Shown here piece by piece: positions 16,525 through 24,855 of a stretch of 45,619 bases of DNA. The notes below the pieces were generated by a model. That model made no database searches. It was given only the letters and a program-made list of their open reading frames with translations, and had not been told where the DNA came from. The stretch is from Alkalihalobacterium elongatum (GTDB lineage: Bacteria > Bacillota > Bacilli > Bacillales > Bacillaceae_F), in the NCBI RefSeq assembly GCF_019024285.1, contig NZ_WMKZ01000035.1:1-45619 (forward strand), given 5' to 3'. The translations under genes and the position numbers were made by a program. The stretch's first letter is position 1. The number at the start of each line of letters is the position of its first letter.

Positions 16525-17766
16525 CTATCCTGTCGTATACGCCACAAACATCGACAGGTTCCCCGTTATCAGCCCGCCGACTCGGAAAAACAAGCCGCTC
16601 GGTTCGCCGTTAATGACATGAGAGCCGATGAGTAGTTTTCCCGTGTACGGTCCGTCCCATGTATCAATCGTTTGGTTGGGCATTGGGTAGTATTGTTGGA
16701 AGACGACGCGCTGATCCTGATAATAGTCGACGTCCTCATCTAGCACCTGGCCTCCAGAGACAATTTGGATGCCGCCGCCTTCACGGCCTAGCACTGGTTT
16801 TTTCACATAGGAATCCATCCCATGGGCGGTCTCATAGGTTGGCAAAAAGTACTTCTCGATCACCGCTTGTTCCGAGCTTGTGTACCACTCTGCCTTCTTT
16901 TCTGTAATGAGGGCAAGGATCGCTTTCGACTGCATCAGCAAACTCGATGGCGGATTAATGACTTTGATTTTGTCATTCATGATGTGGACAAGCAGCTGCT
17001 CGCCAATTGGCTCCCCAGTTGCGCCCTCTTCCTCTAGAAAATATTCAAGCGGATAGAGACGGTACAAAAATTCAATTCGTTCGCCCGCTGGTGTACGGAC
17101 GTCTTCTTTTTCAACGACAATTTGCTCAAGTGGTATGTATTCCGCTTGCTGCGGGAAAAGACTCATCAAATAGTGAACGGTCGCCTTATCCTCATCGTGC
17201 CAGTCGGCGCATGTGAAATAAAGCGTATCGGAGCTCCCGATATTGTAGTCGCGAATGATTTGATTCCAGGCATTTTTAATATTCGCTGCGATGCGATCAT
17301 TCGGATTTATGCTTTTGTGCTCCTGACAAATGACATCCTGTGCAATCGCTGCTTCGACGATCCCAACGGGCGTATCGGTGTTGGCTTCAATGACCTTTAA
17401 GCCGTTAGCTGCAGCAATGAAATCATACCTTGTAAAATAGGAAAAGGCCTTCTTCTCGCTTTTAAACAAAAGATCCCATAGAAAAACCGAGATCCCTGTT
17501 TTATGAGCGATTGAACGATCCTTAACCATCTGTTCATACGTTTTTTGAAAAATATCATTGACTGCTCTTGAAGCATTTTCTAACTCCCGAACGAGTGACG
17601 GCGGGACAACGAGTAACGAATCGCTCATATACTGATTGTCCTCATAGTTTTCATACAGACTACCCCAGGTAAAGCCTTTTGCTGCGACTTTCCGCTCGAG
17701 CTCCTCCCACCTTTTTAAATAAGCCCGAGGTTCAAACGGCTCAGTTAGTGATTTGTACGGAAGCAT
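16525..17766 (-). CDS. ATP-grasp amide ligase, glutathionylspermidine-synthase family (first of two types)
   Basis: 413 aa, ATG behind AAGGGGGA. Hallmarks of the GSP_synth ATP-grasp domain: RYDFIAAANGLKVIEANTDT near residue 130 (acidic and Asn Mg-ATP ligands), YFTCADWHDEDKATVHYLMS, VINPPSSLLMQSKAILALI, VKKPVLGREGGGIQIV (ATP-binding Lys and Gly loop) and NLSMFVAYTTG. The family forms amide bonds between a carboxyl and an amine such as spermidine; E. coli YgiC/YjfC are relatives without the amidase half. The actual substrate here is unknown. Last gene of a four-gene operon with DUF350, a second ATP-grasp and a lipoprotein. Confidence 0.85.
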   Translation of the reverse strand: MLPYKSLTEPFEPRAYLKRWEELERKVAAKGFTWGSLYENYEDNQYMSDSLLVVPPSLVRELENASRAVNDIFQKTYEQMVKDRSIAHKTGISVFLWDLLFKSEKKAFSYFTRYDFIAAANGLKVIEANTDTPVGIVEAAIAQDVICQEHKSINPNDRIAANIKNAWNQIIRDYNIGSSDTLYFTCADWHDEDKATVHYLMSLFPQQAEYIPLEQIVVEKEDVRTPAGERIEFLYRLYPLEYFLEEEGATGEPIGEQLLVHIMNDKIKVINPPSSLLMQSKAILALITEKKAEWYTSSEQAVIEKYFLPTYETAHGMDSYVKKPVLGREGGGIQIVSGGQVLDEDVDYYQDQRVVFQQYYPMPNQTIDTWDGPYTGKLLIGSHVINGEPSGLFFRVGGLITGNLSMFVAYTTG

Positions 17767-17780
17767 TCAAATCCCCCTTA

Positions 17781-18197
17781 TTAAAAGCTAATATTGGCAG
17801 CAACAATCAGGCCAACTAACACCGAAACACCGCCTAAAAACAGACCGACAGCCACATTGCCATTTTCCACTTCTTTTGCCAAATTCGTATTTCGCGTAAA
17901 CACATATTCGATGACGATATGTAATACAATTTGAACGATAATCGCAATAAAAGCCCAAATTACTAAATCAACCAGGTTGATCGCGTGAACGACAGCTGAT
18001 TGCAGCACGACGACTAGACCTGCCATTTTTCCTAAAAGCTTTAAGGCGACTGCCGTGTTGCCATCGCGGATTTGATCGCGTTCCGAGTAAGGTGTGATCC
18101 ATTTAAAAATATAGGTTCCTATGACAAATAAAATTAGAGATACCGCTAAGTAAATTAAAAAATGATCGAAGGTTTGAAGATAATAGCTTAGATCCAT
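17781..18197 (-). CDS. DUF350 membrane protein
   Basis: Start placed at ATG 18197 (MDLSYYLQ), with AAAGGAG upstream, overlapping the upstream ATP-grasp gene by 10 bp. 138 aa, four transmembrane helices arranged as two similar halves, each preceded or followed by the conserved GN pattern (RDGNTAVALKLLG and VENGNVAVGLFLGG). DUF350 proteins (YjfL type) are regularly encoded between glutathionylspermidine-synthase-like ligases. A channel or membrane carrier for the modified product is a guess. Confidence 0.85.
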   Translation of the reverse strand: MDLSYYLQTFDHFLIYLAVSLILFVIGTYIFKWITPYSERDQIRDGNTAVALKLLGKMAGLVVVLQSAVVHAINLVDLVIWAFIAIIVQIVLHIVIEYVFTRNTNLAKEVENGNVAVGLFLGGVSVLVGLIVAANISF

Positions 18198-19426
18198 TGA
18201 CGTGCTCCTTTCACCCCGCAAGGTAAGAAATAGGATAGGTTATCCGTAATTTGCGCGCCCGCTCGATAACCGAACGCACTTGCTTTTTCATTAATAATAA
18301 AACTTCCAATTAAAAGATGAGCTTCTTTTCTACCAGCTTCTGTTTCGATCCGCGCCTTCGGAAGCTCAACGTACTTTTGATAGATTTTTATGTAGTGATG
18401 GTAGGTGGTTTGCTTTGGGGTATGAAGCGTCTTGCCGTTTTCTCTCACGACGACCGTATCCCCTTCGCGACCAAAGGCTGGCTTTTCAACATACCGTTCA
18501 TTCTTTTCCATAAAAGGGTCTTCGTCTAAATACGTCGGTAAAAAATAACGATCAATCATCTCATGTTCATGTTTTGTAAAAAAAGGACTCTCATGCTCAT
18601 GCAAGCCCCAAATCCCAGCCATGACCGCCTTACTCTGCATTAAAAAGGCGGAAACTGGGTTTAGCATCCCTACTTTTCGCTGCAGCACCAAATTCATGCA
18701 CTCGATCCCGATCGGAAACTCATCTACAGCGACGTCCTCCAGTAACGCTTCTAATGGATAGGTGTGGCGGTAAAGAATATCAATTTTGTTACCTGCACCG
18801 TCGTAAACACCCTTTCCTGCATCCACTTGAAGTTGGTTCAGCGGAACAAAGGTCGCTCCTTTAATTTGCGCGGTCTTCAATAAAAACATCATCGTTTCAC
18901 GATCTTCAATATCCTCTTCGTGGGCGGTAAAGACAACATACGGGTGCCCCGTTAGCCCGATTTGCTTCGCACAATGAAAAATGCTGTTGCGAAGCGCTTT
19001 TCCTAGATACTCCGCTTCCCCTTCATTCGGGTCGTTCATGCCAAACTGCTCGGCAACAAGCCCGTTCACCTCAAACAGCTCGCGAATAAAAGTCGGCGTA
19101 TCCGAGTTGAACTCAATCATTTTCAAGCCTTCCTCGGTTTGCACGAAATCAAATCGCCCAATTACGGTCTCATAAGGGTGCAGTGACAGCTTGAGAAACG
19201 GGAGCGCTTTTTCAGGAAAACCGAGATCAATAAACGTCTCATCTGGTGCTTGCCTTAGCATTTGCGTGAATTTTTTATAAATCTGGTAGACTTCATTGGT
19301 TGCTTGTCGTATCGATCGGATATCTTGCGGGTCTATCGGCAAACAATCATACAAAGCGTATTCCTCACCGTACAATCGATCCCAAAACGACGGGATGCTT
19401 TTGTAAAAGGATTCTCGCTTACCCAC
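18188..19426 (-). CDS. ATP-grasp amide ligase, glutathionylspermidine-synthase family (second)
   Basis: I prefer the GTG at 19426 as start (GKRESFYKSIPSFWD follows) because GGAGG lies 8 nt upstream; earlier ATGs at 19441 and 19468 lack a ribosome site and overlap the lipoprotein more. About 412 aa. Motifs parallel the other ligase: RFDFVQTEEGLKMIEFNSDT, FTAHEEDIEDRETMMFLL, LNPVSAFLMQSKAVMAGIW, YVEKPAFGREGDTVVV, NLSYFLPCG. Two non-identical ligases in one operon suggest two successive or alternative conjugations. The substrate is not shown by the sequence. Confidence 0.85.
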   Translation of the reverse strand: MGKRESFYKSIPSFWDRLYGEEYALYDCLPIDPQDIRSIRQATNEVYQIYKKFTQMLRQAPDETFIDLGFPEKALPFLKLSLHPYETVIGRFDFVQTEEGLKMIEFNSDTPTFIRELFEVNGLVAEQFGMNDPNEGEAEYLGKALRNSIFHCAKQIGLTGHPYVVFTAHEEDIEDRETMMFLLKTAQIKGATFVPLNQLQVDAGKGVYDGAGNKIDILYRHTYPLEALLEDVAVDEFPIGIECMNLVLQRKVGMLNPVSAFLMQSKAVMAGIWGLHEHESPFFTKHEHEMIDRYFLPTYLDEDPFMEKNERYVEKPAFGREGDTVVVRENGKTLHTPKQTTYHHYIKIYQKYVELPKARIETEAGRKEAHLLIGSFIINEKASAFGYRAGAQITDNLSYFLPCGVKGARQWI

Positions 19427-19874
19427 CAAAGCGTCCTCCATCCCCCATACCAGAGCGAGGGTTTCCAACTTGTGGATTTCTCGGCTGGGTCGGCTGATTT
19501 ACATTCCCATCTGTACGCGGCGGCGTGACTGCAGGCTGTCGTGCCCGCGTGCCTCCTCCAGCCGATGCTCTACCAGCTAGGAACGCAGCCATGGTCGGGA
19601 ACCACATCCCGCCATAGTAATAATGGCCATATCTTTCGTTGCCCTCTTCTACACATCGATAGCCCTCGGCCTCCTCGTCCCACGTCCACGTATCGCAATC
19701 CGCTTCTTCTGGTGAAGGCAGGAGGTTCGGGTCAGCTTCGATATTTGGATCAGGCTCTGCAGGTGTGGTAAACAATTCATCGGGTAGCGCGGGCGCACAA
19801 GCCGTCAACCCCATTAACGCCACACTCGAACTCAGCAAGCCTTTCAAAAGCTTATCGGTTTTTGGCTTCTTCAT
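19419..19874 (-). CDS. Lipoprotein leading the ATP-grasp/DUF350 operon
   Basis: 151 aa; ATG behind AGAGGTG. Signal peptide with LTAC lipobox (Cys26), then an acidic Pro-rich stretch (TTPAEPDPNIEADPNLLPSP), a small Cys pair (EADCDTWTWDEEAEGYRCVE) that could form a disulfide, GHYYYGGMWFPTM, and a Gly/Arg/Pro/Asn-rich tail ending GDGGRFGG. By position it matches the surface lipoproteins (DUF1190-like) next to E. coli YgiC and YjfLC. It might be the acceptor or partner of the ligases, but that is inference. Its stop overlaps the next gene by 8 bp. Confidence 0.7.
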   Translation of the reverse strand: MKKPKTDKLLKGLLSSSVALMGLTACAPALPDELFTTPAEPDPNIEADPNLLPSPEEADCDTWTWDEEAEGYRCVEEGNERYGHYYYGGMWFPTMAAFLAGRASAGGGTRARQPAVTPPRTDGNVNQPTQPRNPQVGNPRSGMGDGGRFGG

Positions 19875-20307
19875 GTTAACACCTCTTTGAAGGTTGGTTA
19901 TAAAAGATCTATTATTAATAGGTCTGTTTTTTTATAGCTCTGTTAATTGTAACCCAATTTGTCTTGTGCTTTAAGCTCCTCTATTCAGTTTTGGCAAAAT
20001 TTCCATTTTATATGAGTGCAATTGCTTGATGTGGGTTGAGTTTTAGAGTGAAAAATTGAGGTGGCAACATTCAGAAAAGTTTTGGGGTGTCACTGTGAAG
20101 GCGCGACTCATTTTGTAAAAATGTAAAAATTTGTGAAACTTTATGAGTATATTAATTTACTTCTAGAAAATAGCGAATACGATACGCATACTCTATCTTT
20201 TTCACCGATTTTTGTAATCTATTAATCTCTCAAAGATTTTGCGTAAAACTAGCATTCACGGTGTAATGGAGATGTAGCGCTACAAAACTTTTTTAGGAGG
20301 GTATTAT
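19875..20307. promoter_or_regulatory. Protease promoter region with palindrome TGTAGCGCTACA
   Basis: 433 bp between divergent genes. It contains a family E fragment (ttttggggtgtcactgtgaa, 20080-20099) and, at 20273-20284, a perfect 12-bp palindrome TGTAGCGCTACA just upstream of the protease ribosome site (AGGAGGG). The palindrome could be an operator or an RNA hairpin. No clear PlcR box is seen here. Confidence 0.45.
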
Positions 20308-21411
20308 ATGAGAAATTTAAGATGGTTAGGTTTTATTGCAGTTTTTGCCCTCTTGTTTACGCTGATCTTTCCACATGTCAGTTCATTTGCAAATGAGCGT
20401 GGAGGCGTTGAGAGGCACGAGTACTTAATTGGGTTTGAGAAAAATGCGAATGCTAATGTCGTCAAACAAGCAGGAGGAGAAGTTTTACATGAATATCAAT
20501 ACATGCCAGTTCTTCACGTCAAGCTGCCAGAGAAAGCAGCAAAAGCCTTAGAGAAAAACCCAAACATTGCTTATATTGAAAAAGATGAAGAAGTAACGAT
20601 TTCGCAGACAACTCCTTGGGGCATTAATCATATTCAAGCTCCAACGGTTCATTCTTGGGGAAATCGCGGGAACGGTGTAAAAGTTGCTGTCCTTGACACA
20701 GGGATTGCGACACACGAAGATTTACGCATTTCGGGCGGAGCTAGCTTTATTCGTTCAGAGCCGTCGTACCAAGACTATAACGGACACGGTACCCATGTCG
20801 CTGGAACGATTGCAGCACTTAACAATAGCTATGGTGTGCTTGGGGTAGCTCCTTCAGCTAATATCTATGCGGTAAAAGTGTTAGATCGAAACGGTAGTGG
20901 TGCACTAAGCAGCATCATCCAAGGCATTGAATGGTCTGTAAGCCAAAACATGGATATTGTTAACATGAGTTTAGGAACTTCCTCGGGGTCGACTTCATTA
21001 AGACAAGCTGTCGACAATGCCAATAACCGTGGTTTACTTCTGATTGCCGCTGCTGGTAATACAGGAACTTCTGGGGTTATGTTCCCGGCTGCTTACAACT
21101 CGGTCATGGCTGTCGGAGCCGTCGATTCAAATAACAACCGAGCGTCTTTTTCAACATATGGAAGCCAAATAGAAATCGTGGCACCTGGTGTGTCCGTTCT
21201 AAGCACGTACACGTCAAATCGCTATGTTTCTCTCAACGGGACATCAATGGCAACGCCTCACGTAGCGGGTGTAGCGGCACTTGTCAAAGCTCAATACCCT
21301 TGGGCATCTAACGGTCAAATCAGACAACGCTTACGCGACACAGCCACTCCACTAGGAAACTCAAACTTCTATGGAAGCGGAGTAGTGAATGCGTACCGTG
21401 CAGCTTATTAG
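20308..21411 (+). CDS. Secreted alkaline subtilisin-family serine protease
   Basis: 367-aa preproenzyme: signal peptide about 1-28 (ending SSFA), inhibitor-I9 propeptide about 36-97 (EYLIGFEKNANANVV, VLHVKLPEKAAKALEK), mature enzyme from about Gln100 (QTTPWGINHIQAPTVHSWGN). Catalytic triad Asp130 (VAVLDTGI), His160 (NGHGTHVAG) and Ser313 (NGTSMATPHVAG), with oxyanion Asn251 (AAAGN). Mature length of about 268 residues and motifs match the high-alkaline subtilisins (Savinase / M-protease group) of alkaliphilic Bacillus. It acts outside the cell as a broad endopeptidase feeding peptide nutrition. The stop TAG directly abuts REP copy 1. Confidence 0.95.
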   Translation: MRNLRWLGFIAVFALLFTLIFPHVSSFANERGGVERHEYLIGFEKNANANVVKQAGGEVLHEYQYMPVLHVKLPEKAAKALEKNPNIAYIEKDEEVTISQTTPWGINHIQAPTVHSWGNRGNGVKVAVLDTGIATHEDLRISGGASFIRSEPSYQDYNGHGTHVAGTIAALNNSYGVLGVAPSANIYAVKVLDRNGSGALSSIIQGIEWSVSQNMDIVNMSLGTSSGSTSLRQAVDNANNRGLLLIAAAGNTGTSGVMFPAAYNSVMAVGAVDSNNNRASFSTYGSQIEIVAPGVSVLSTYTSNRYVSLNGTSMATPHVAGVAALVKAQYPWASNGQIRQRLRDTATPLGNSNFYGSGVVNAYRAAY

Positions 21412-21455
21412 GGGGTCTGTCCCCCATTGCGTTAATGTGGTGGGGGTCAGACCCC
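21412..21455. repeat. REP palindrome, copy 1
   Basis: Left arm ggggtctgtccccc, spacer attgcgttaatgtggt (unusual), right arm gggggtcagacccc. It starts within the protease stop codon context (TAG|GGGG) and its right arm supplies the TGA stop of the convergent DUF5661 gene. Confidence 0.9.
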
Positions 21456-21860
21456 ACCCCAATATGCCTTTGCTTCATCCTCAAGTACTTTTAATCTTTG
21501 GTAATAATCAGGAAACTCGTTTAGATGAGCCCATGCAATTTTTCCTGTTAATAATGGATCATCACTAGTAACATTTGTTTGCGTGGATTGTGTTCCATGT
21601 TCAAGTTCAACATTTACTCCCATCCAAAATTCATTTAAATCAAACTTACTTGTTGTAAAATCGATACCTAATAATAACGCTATTGCTGCTGCTTCCTCTT
21701 TAGAAAAGCTAGTTCGAACCCTTTTTAAATTATTTGCAGCAATATTATTAGTAGTAAACCCATTTGAATATTTGTTAAGTAAATTTCTATTGGCTACATG
21801 ATTATAATCCATGCCATAATTAGAATAGGAATTCATATACGGATTATTATAGTAATACAA
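21447..21860 (-). CDS. DUF5661 protein with Tyr/Asn-rich N-terminus
   Basis: 137 aa, AAGGAGATGAAC upstream. Residues 1-45 are Tyr/Asn-rich low complexity (MYYYNNPYMNSYSNYGMDYN), reminiscent of spore-coat-type surfaces. From residue 47 the DUF5661 pattern follows: VRTSFSKEEAAAIALLLGID, FDLNEFWMGVNVELEHGTQS, TNVTSDDPLLTGKIAWAHLN and EFPDYYQRLKVLEDEA. Function unknown. The last residues GGV and the stop come from REP copy 1. Confidence 0.78.
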   Translation of the reverse strand: MYYYNNPYMNSYSNYGMDYNHVANRNLLNKYSNGFTTNNIAANNLKRVRTSFSKEEAAAIALLLGIDFTTSKFDLNEFWMGVNVELEHGTQSTQTNVTSDDPLLTGKIAWAHLNEFPDYYQRLKVLEDEAKAYWGGV

Positions 21861-21966
21861 ATTAGTTCATCTCCTTAATATGATTGTTATCAATAAAATA
21901 TGATAATTAAAAGTTTATGAGCATGTATTTCTGTAAAATGAGTTCTTTTATATAAAATAAAATAAA

Positions 21967-21996
21967 GCCCCCATCTAAAAGTAAGAAGTGGGGGAA
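21967..21996 (-). terminator. Terminator after the 22.1 kb gene
   Basis: On the minus strand tcccccactt pairs with agatgggggc and is followed by tttattttatttt. Confidence 0.7.
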
Positions 21997-22061
21997 GTTT
22001 AAGATGATTTTAAATTAAAGTTACTATTATGCTAGTTATAAGTTCTATAATTGTCCCGTAA

Positions 22062-22526
22062 TCAGTAAAGAAGGATGAAGCCTTCATCTCTTTTCACTTG
22101 AAAAGTCAAATCATCTTCATTTGCTGTAAGCATTTGCGAAACACCATTAACATTTTCACCTGAAAAATATAGACCATAGCCGTTATTCTCAGGATACCCA
22201 TATAGATAACAAACCACTTTTCCTTCCTTCATGAAAACGATCTGGTTCATTCCTTCACTAACTGTTTCACTAATTCTATCCCATTTATAACCTACCGTTT
22301 CATACACCATTTCTTTTGGGGTGTACGGATCAAACGAATAAACTACCTCCCACTCAAATGGCGTTACATCTAACAAATCAATGGTTTCAACTGAATGTTC
22401 AATGGCTAGTATTTTTTCTTTGAGTAATTTTTCGTTTGCGTCCCATAATTCCTTATTAAGTAAATGAATTAACACAGTAATAAATAATATACCCGCAATG
22501 ATCGCTACAGTTTTCTTTGGCTTCAT
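22062..22526 (-). CDS. Hypothetical membrane-anchored protein, 154 aa
   Basis: Start placed at ATG 22526 (MKPKKTVAIIAG), with GGGAG upstream. One N-terminal transmembrane helix (about 5-22) with a basic start, then an external domain with a beta pattern (FEWEVVYSFDPYTPKEMVYE, MNQIVFMKEGKVVCYLYGYP, DLTFQVKRDEGFILLY). It follows the 163-aa gene by 47 bp on the same strand, and both have the same layout, so they form a pair. Family not recognised. Confidence 0.65.
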   Translation of the reverse strand: MKPKKTVAIIAGILFITVLIHLLNKELWDANEKLLKEKILAIEHSVETIDLLDVTPFEWEVVYSFDPYTPKEMVYETVGYKWDRISETVSEGMNQIVFMKEGKVVCYLYGYPENNGYGLYFSGENVNGVSQMLTANEDDLTFQVKRDEGFILLY

Positions 22527-22573
22527 GTCGAGGTTCTCCCTTGATTTTATTTTCTGCACTCAATTATTTGTCC

Positions 22574-23065
22574 TCATTTATTGAATCCATTCCATAATAA
22601 TATCAATTGGTTTTCAATGCTAAGGACAGAAATAAAAAAACTACCATCATCTCTTAATTTATAAAAGTAATAGTCTCCTTTTTTATATTCAATTTGATTA
22701 GTAGAAAATAAGTTGGAGTAATGTACTTGGTTCTCAAAATATAGATCTAAGACGTTACCTTGAAAATCTGATATATATTTTGTAACTAAATTAAGTGAAT
22801 GATCATTATTAATCGGTTTCCAGAAATCCTCTATTCGTACCTTTTCAAATTGTTTATCATCATAGTTGATAATATAGTAGGCTTCGCCCTCACCTCTTGG
22901 GCTGTGTGGACTTTCAAATACTGTCTTAACCTCGGTTGGTTTTGGGATTTCAAATCCCCAATTTATAGCCCATTCTCCATAGACCGTATTTAATTTTTGA
23001 TTTAAATAAAGTCCAGCAAAGATAACCACAACTATTCCAAGCAATAATGTTATTGTTTTTTTCAT
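22574..23065 (-). CDS. Hypothetical membrane-anchored protein, 163 aa
   Basis: MKKTITLLLGIVVVIFAGLY is an uncleaved N-terminal helix or signal peptide; the remaining part of about 140 residues contains GEGEAYYIINYDDKQFEKVR and QIEYKKGDYYFYKLRDDGSF. It resembles small extracytoplasmic proteins often clustered in Bacillus accessory regions. Unknown role; upstream partner of the 154-aa gene. Confidence 0.65.
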   Translation of the reverse strand: MKKTITLLLGIVVVIFAGLYLNQKLNTVYGEWAINWGFEIPKPTEVKTVFESPHSPRGEGEAYYIINYDDKQFEKVRIEDFWKPINNDHSLNLVTKYISDFQGNVLDLYFENQVHYSNLFSTNQIEYKKGDYYFYKLRDDGSFFISVLSIENQLILLWNGFNK

Positions 23066-23138
23066 TAAAACTTTCCCTTCAAAACTAATTTATTGGATAT
23101 CTTGTTGAAGTTTAATTACCTCTTACTTCAACAAGAAA

Positions 23139-23170
23139 AAGCGATTACCCTTTATTAGCAATCGCTCCCA
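23139..23170 (-). terminator. Terminator after the nucleotidyltransferase gene
   Basis: agcgatt ... aatcgct stem with a minus-strand Ttttct tail, located just downstream of the stop codon. Confidence 0.65.
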
Positions 23171-23174
23171 TAGT

Positions 23175-23975
23175 TTAAGAAGAAATATTGGCTTCATTTG
23201 TAAAGTTCGAACTAGCCCACTCACCCTCGCTTTTAAACAATTCATATACAGCCTTGCAGTCCGTCGGTGGTTCGTTTATCCAGTTTAGCAGGGTACAAAC
23301 GATAGATTTTTTATCTGGGAAGTGTTCGATGAAGACTTCAGATTGTTCTTGAAGTCGTGTCGTCCAAATCTGTGAACGCACCATCACCATTGAGTAGTAT
23401 GTTCGAATAAGCTTACGAGCGAAGCCTTGTGAATATGTTATAAATTCTTCCTTAGACGCTTTTTCTAACCTATTTAACGTCCGAGCAAGAGCCTCACCAA
23501 TATCACCATTAAAGCGAATGGCTATCTCTGGTGTAAGTTTGTACGGCCCAAATCTTTCTCCTAAATCCTCTCCATAGACACAAACACAGAGTTCCTTAAG
23601 AAATGCATTTTCGTAATAATTTGAGGGATCAACCGTATAATCGTAATATGCAACAGCTATACCAACATCACGAACCAGAGCACGATACTTTTGGGTCAGC
23701 TCTTGAGCAAGATTTTTTAATTCAGCCAACTTCACGGAACTCAGTTTGCCGACAAACAAAGCGATAAGATCCAAATCTGATTTAATTGCAACCGCTTCGC
23801 CTCTGGCTACGCTACCGTACACATATACACTGTGCAATTGTTGATGAAACAACGTTCTAAGCCTTTCGACAGATTCTCGAATACATGGTACATAGGCATT
23901 ATCAATTTTATCTATACTAACATCGCTTACAATAAAACCATTAGCGTCTAGACCATACCCAGCTCTTAAAACCAC
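23175..23975 (-). CDS. Nucleotidyltransferase-domain protein (aminoglycoside adenylyltransferase-like fold)
   Basis: 266 aa. The pol-beta nucleotidyltransferase signature is present: VYVYGSVARGEAVAIKSDLD (GS-x10-DxD type, two catalytic acidic residues), with a third possible acidic residue at VRDVGIAV. A helical C-terminal domain of about 130 residues follows (ARTLNRLEKASKEEFITYSQ, GFARKLIRTYYSMVMVR), as in the KNTase/AadA-type accessory domain. It could nucleotidylate a small molecule or a protein. Substrate unknown, and antibiotic resistance should not be assumed. REP copy 2 lies just upstream of its start. Confidence 0.75.
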   Translation of the reverse strand: MVLRAGYGLDANGFIVSDVSIDKIDNAYVPCIRESVERLRTLFHQQLHSVYVYGSVARGEAVAIKSDLDLIALFVGKLSSVKLAELKNLAQELTQKYRALVRDVGIAVAYYDYTVDPSNYYENAFLKELCVCVYGEDLGERFGPYKLTPEIAIRFNGDIGEALARTLNRLEKASKEEFITYSQGFARKLIRTYYSMVMVRSQIWTTRLQEQSEVFIEHFPDKKSIVCTLLNWINEPPTDCKAVYELFKSEGEWASSNFTNEANISS

Positions 23976-23991
23976 CGTTTCATCTCCTCTT

Positions 23992-24043
23992 GGGGTCTGT
24001 CCCCCACTGCGTTAATGCTTTACTGTGGTGGGGGTCAGACCCC
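23992..24043. repeat. REP palindrome, copy 2
   Basis: ggggtctgtccccc / long spacer actgcgttaatgctttactg-tggt / gggggtcagacccc. The right arm provides the final codons (GV) and the TGA stop of the YiaA-like gene. Confidence 0.92.
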
Positions 24044-24505
24044 ACTCTTTGCCTTCTGCGTATCCCTTATATTCTTTTGAACCGTTATAGCGGCAAACAA
24101 ACTAAGAACAAAAGCCATACCATAAAAACCTTTTTCACTTAAAACAATACTCCCTGCATTGTATAAACCAATGGCCATTAACGAAACAGAAATAATTAGT
24201 GCTAACCAACTAATTCCATAGTAAATACCAGTAACAGGTATACCCTCCTCTTTGTCCCTAACTGCTTTTTGTAAAGATACTGCGGAGTAAAGTCCGAAAA
24301 CTAAGATGGCGAAGTAATATCCTTTTTCGTTTAGTTCCATCGATGCATTAAATAAACCGATGAGATAACCTGTAACACCTACCAACAACGCTGCCCAAGT
24401 CGCCCCTTTAAAAGCTGTTGTTGGCTCCCCGATTTGCCTTTCTTCCTTTGCTTCTGGAACCTTTTGTTTTTCATTATCTAATACAACTTCATTCTCATTA
24501 GACAT
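24035..24505 (-). CDS. YiaA/YiaB-type membrane protein
   Basis: 156 aa. A charged N-terminal tail of about 30 residues is followed by two repeated two-helix units (ATWAALLVGVTGYLIGLFNA with EKGYYFAILVFGLYSAVSLQK, and ISWLALIISVSLMAIGLYNA with EKGFYGMAFVLSLFAAITVQK). This is the YiaA/B two-helix domain, duplicated as usual in this family. Function unknown. The C-terminus (KSGV, TGA) is encoded in REP copy 2, so the original end has been replaced. Confidence 0.8.
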   Translation of the reverse strand: MSNENEVVLDNEKQKVPEAKEERQIGEPTTAFKGATWAALLVGVTGYLIGLFNASMELNEKGYYFAILVFGLYSAVSLQKAVRDKEEGIPVTGIYYGISWLALIISVSLMAIGLYNAGSIVLSEKGFYGMAFVLSLFAAITVQKNIRDTQKAKSGV

Positions 24506-24544
24506 TAACTTTTCTCCTCCTTCTTTTTTATTGATCTCATAAAA

Positions 24545-24577
24545 AGAAGCACTCCAGTTACACTGTAGTGCTACCTA
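24545..24577 (-). terminator. Terminator between the zinc-ribbon gene and the YiaA-like gene
   Basis: agcact / agtgct stem, minus-strand tail tctttttatg. Confidence 0.55.
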
Positions 24578-24626
24578 AATTTATTATATAGAAATTTCTT
24601 ACAAAAAATAGATAATTTTTCAAAAT

Positions 24627-24678
24627 GGGGTCTGACCCCCACTGCGTTAATGCTTTACTGTGGTGGGGGTCAGACCCC
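24627..24678. repeat. REP palindrome, copy 3
   Basis: ggggtctgaccccc / long spacer / gggggtcagacccc. Both arms are the A-type, each of which is itself a palindrome (GGGGTCTGACCCC). It supplies the GV-TGA end of the zinc-ribbon gene. Confidence 0.92.
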
Positions 24679-24855
24679 ACCCTTCTCAAACTCAAACTTC
24701 TGCACAAATCCACATTGCGAACAAGCCCTTCCAATTTGTTGTTTCGTTTCAGGATCAATGTAGTAAATTTCTTCGTGACCGCACACCGAACACTCTATAA
24801 CATGAAAGAGCTGTCTCTCGCCTAGTACCGCATCTAACAACAAATCGAAGGACAT
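24670..24855 (-). CDS. Small zinc-ribbon protein, about 61 aa
   Basis: Start placed at ATG 24855 (MSFDLLLDAVLGERQ); a GTG three codons earlier is possible. Two CxxC pairs, CSVCGHEEIYYIDPETKQQI and GRACSQCGFVQKFEF, make a zinc ribbon. Small cytoplasmic proteins of this type bind nucleic acid or partners; the role here is unknown. The last residues (GGV and TGA) lie in REP copy 3. Confidence 0.65.
   Translation of the reverse strand: MSFDLLLDAVLGERQLFHVIECSVCGHEEIYYIDPETKQQIGRACSQCGFVQKFEFEKGGV

Noticed and set aside
16316-16621. Plus-strand ORF of about 100 codons
   Set aside because: It covers the GC-rich tract and the antisense of the ATP-grasp gene, with His/Thr/Cys-rich composition and no ribosome site.
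20150-20290. PlcR box upstream of the subtilisin gene
   Set aside because: The nearest look-alike (gatacgcatac) fails several defined positions of TATGNANNNNTNCATA.
23175-23975. Antibiotic-resistance nucleotidyltransferase
   Set aside because: Only the general nucleotidyltransferase fold is supported; no drug-class signature is visible.
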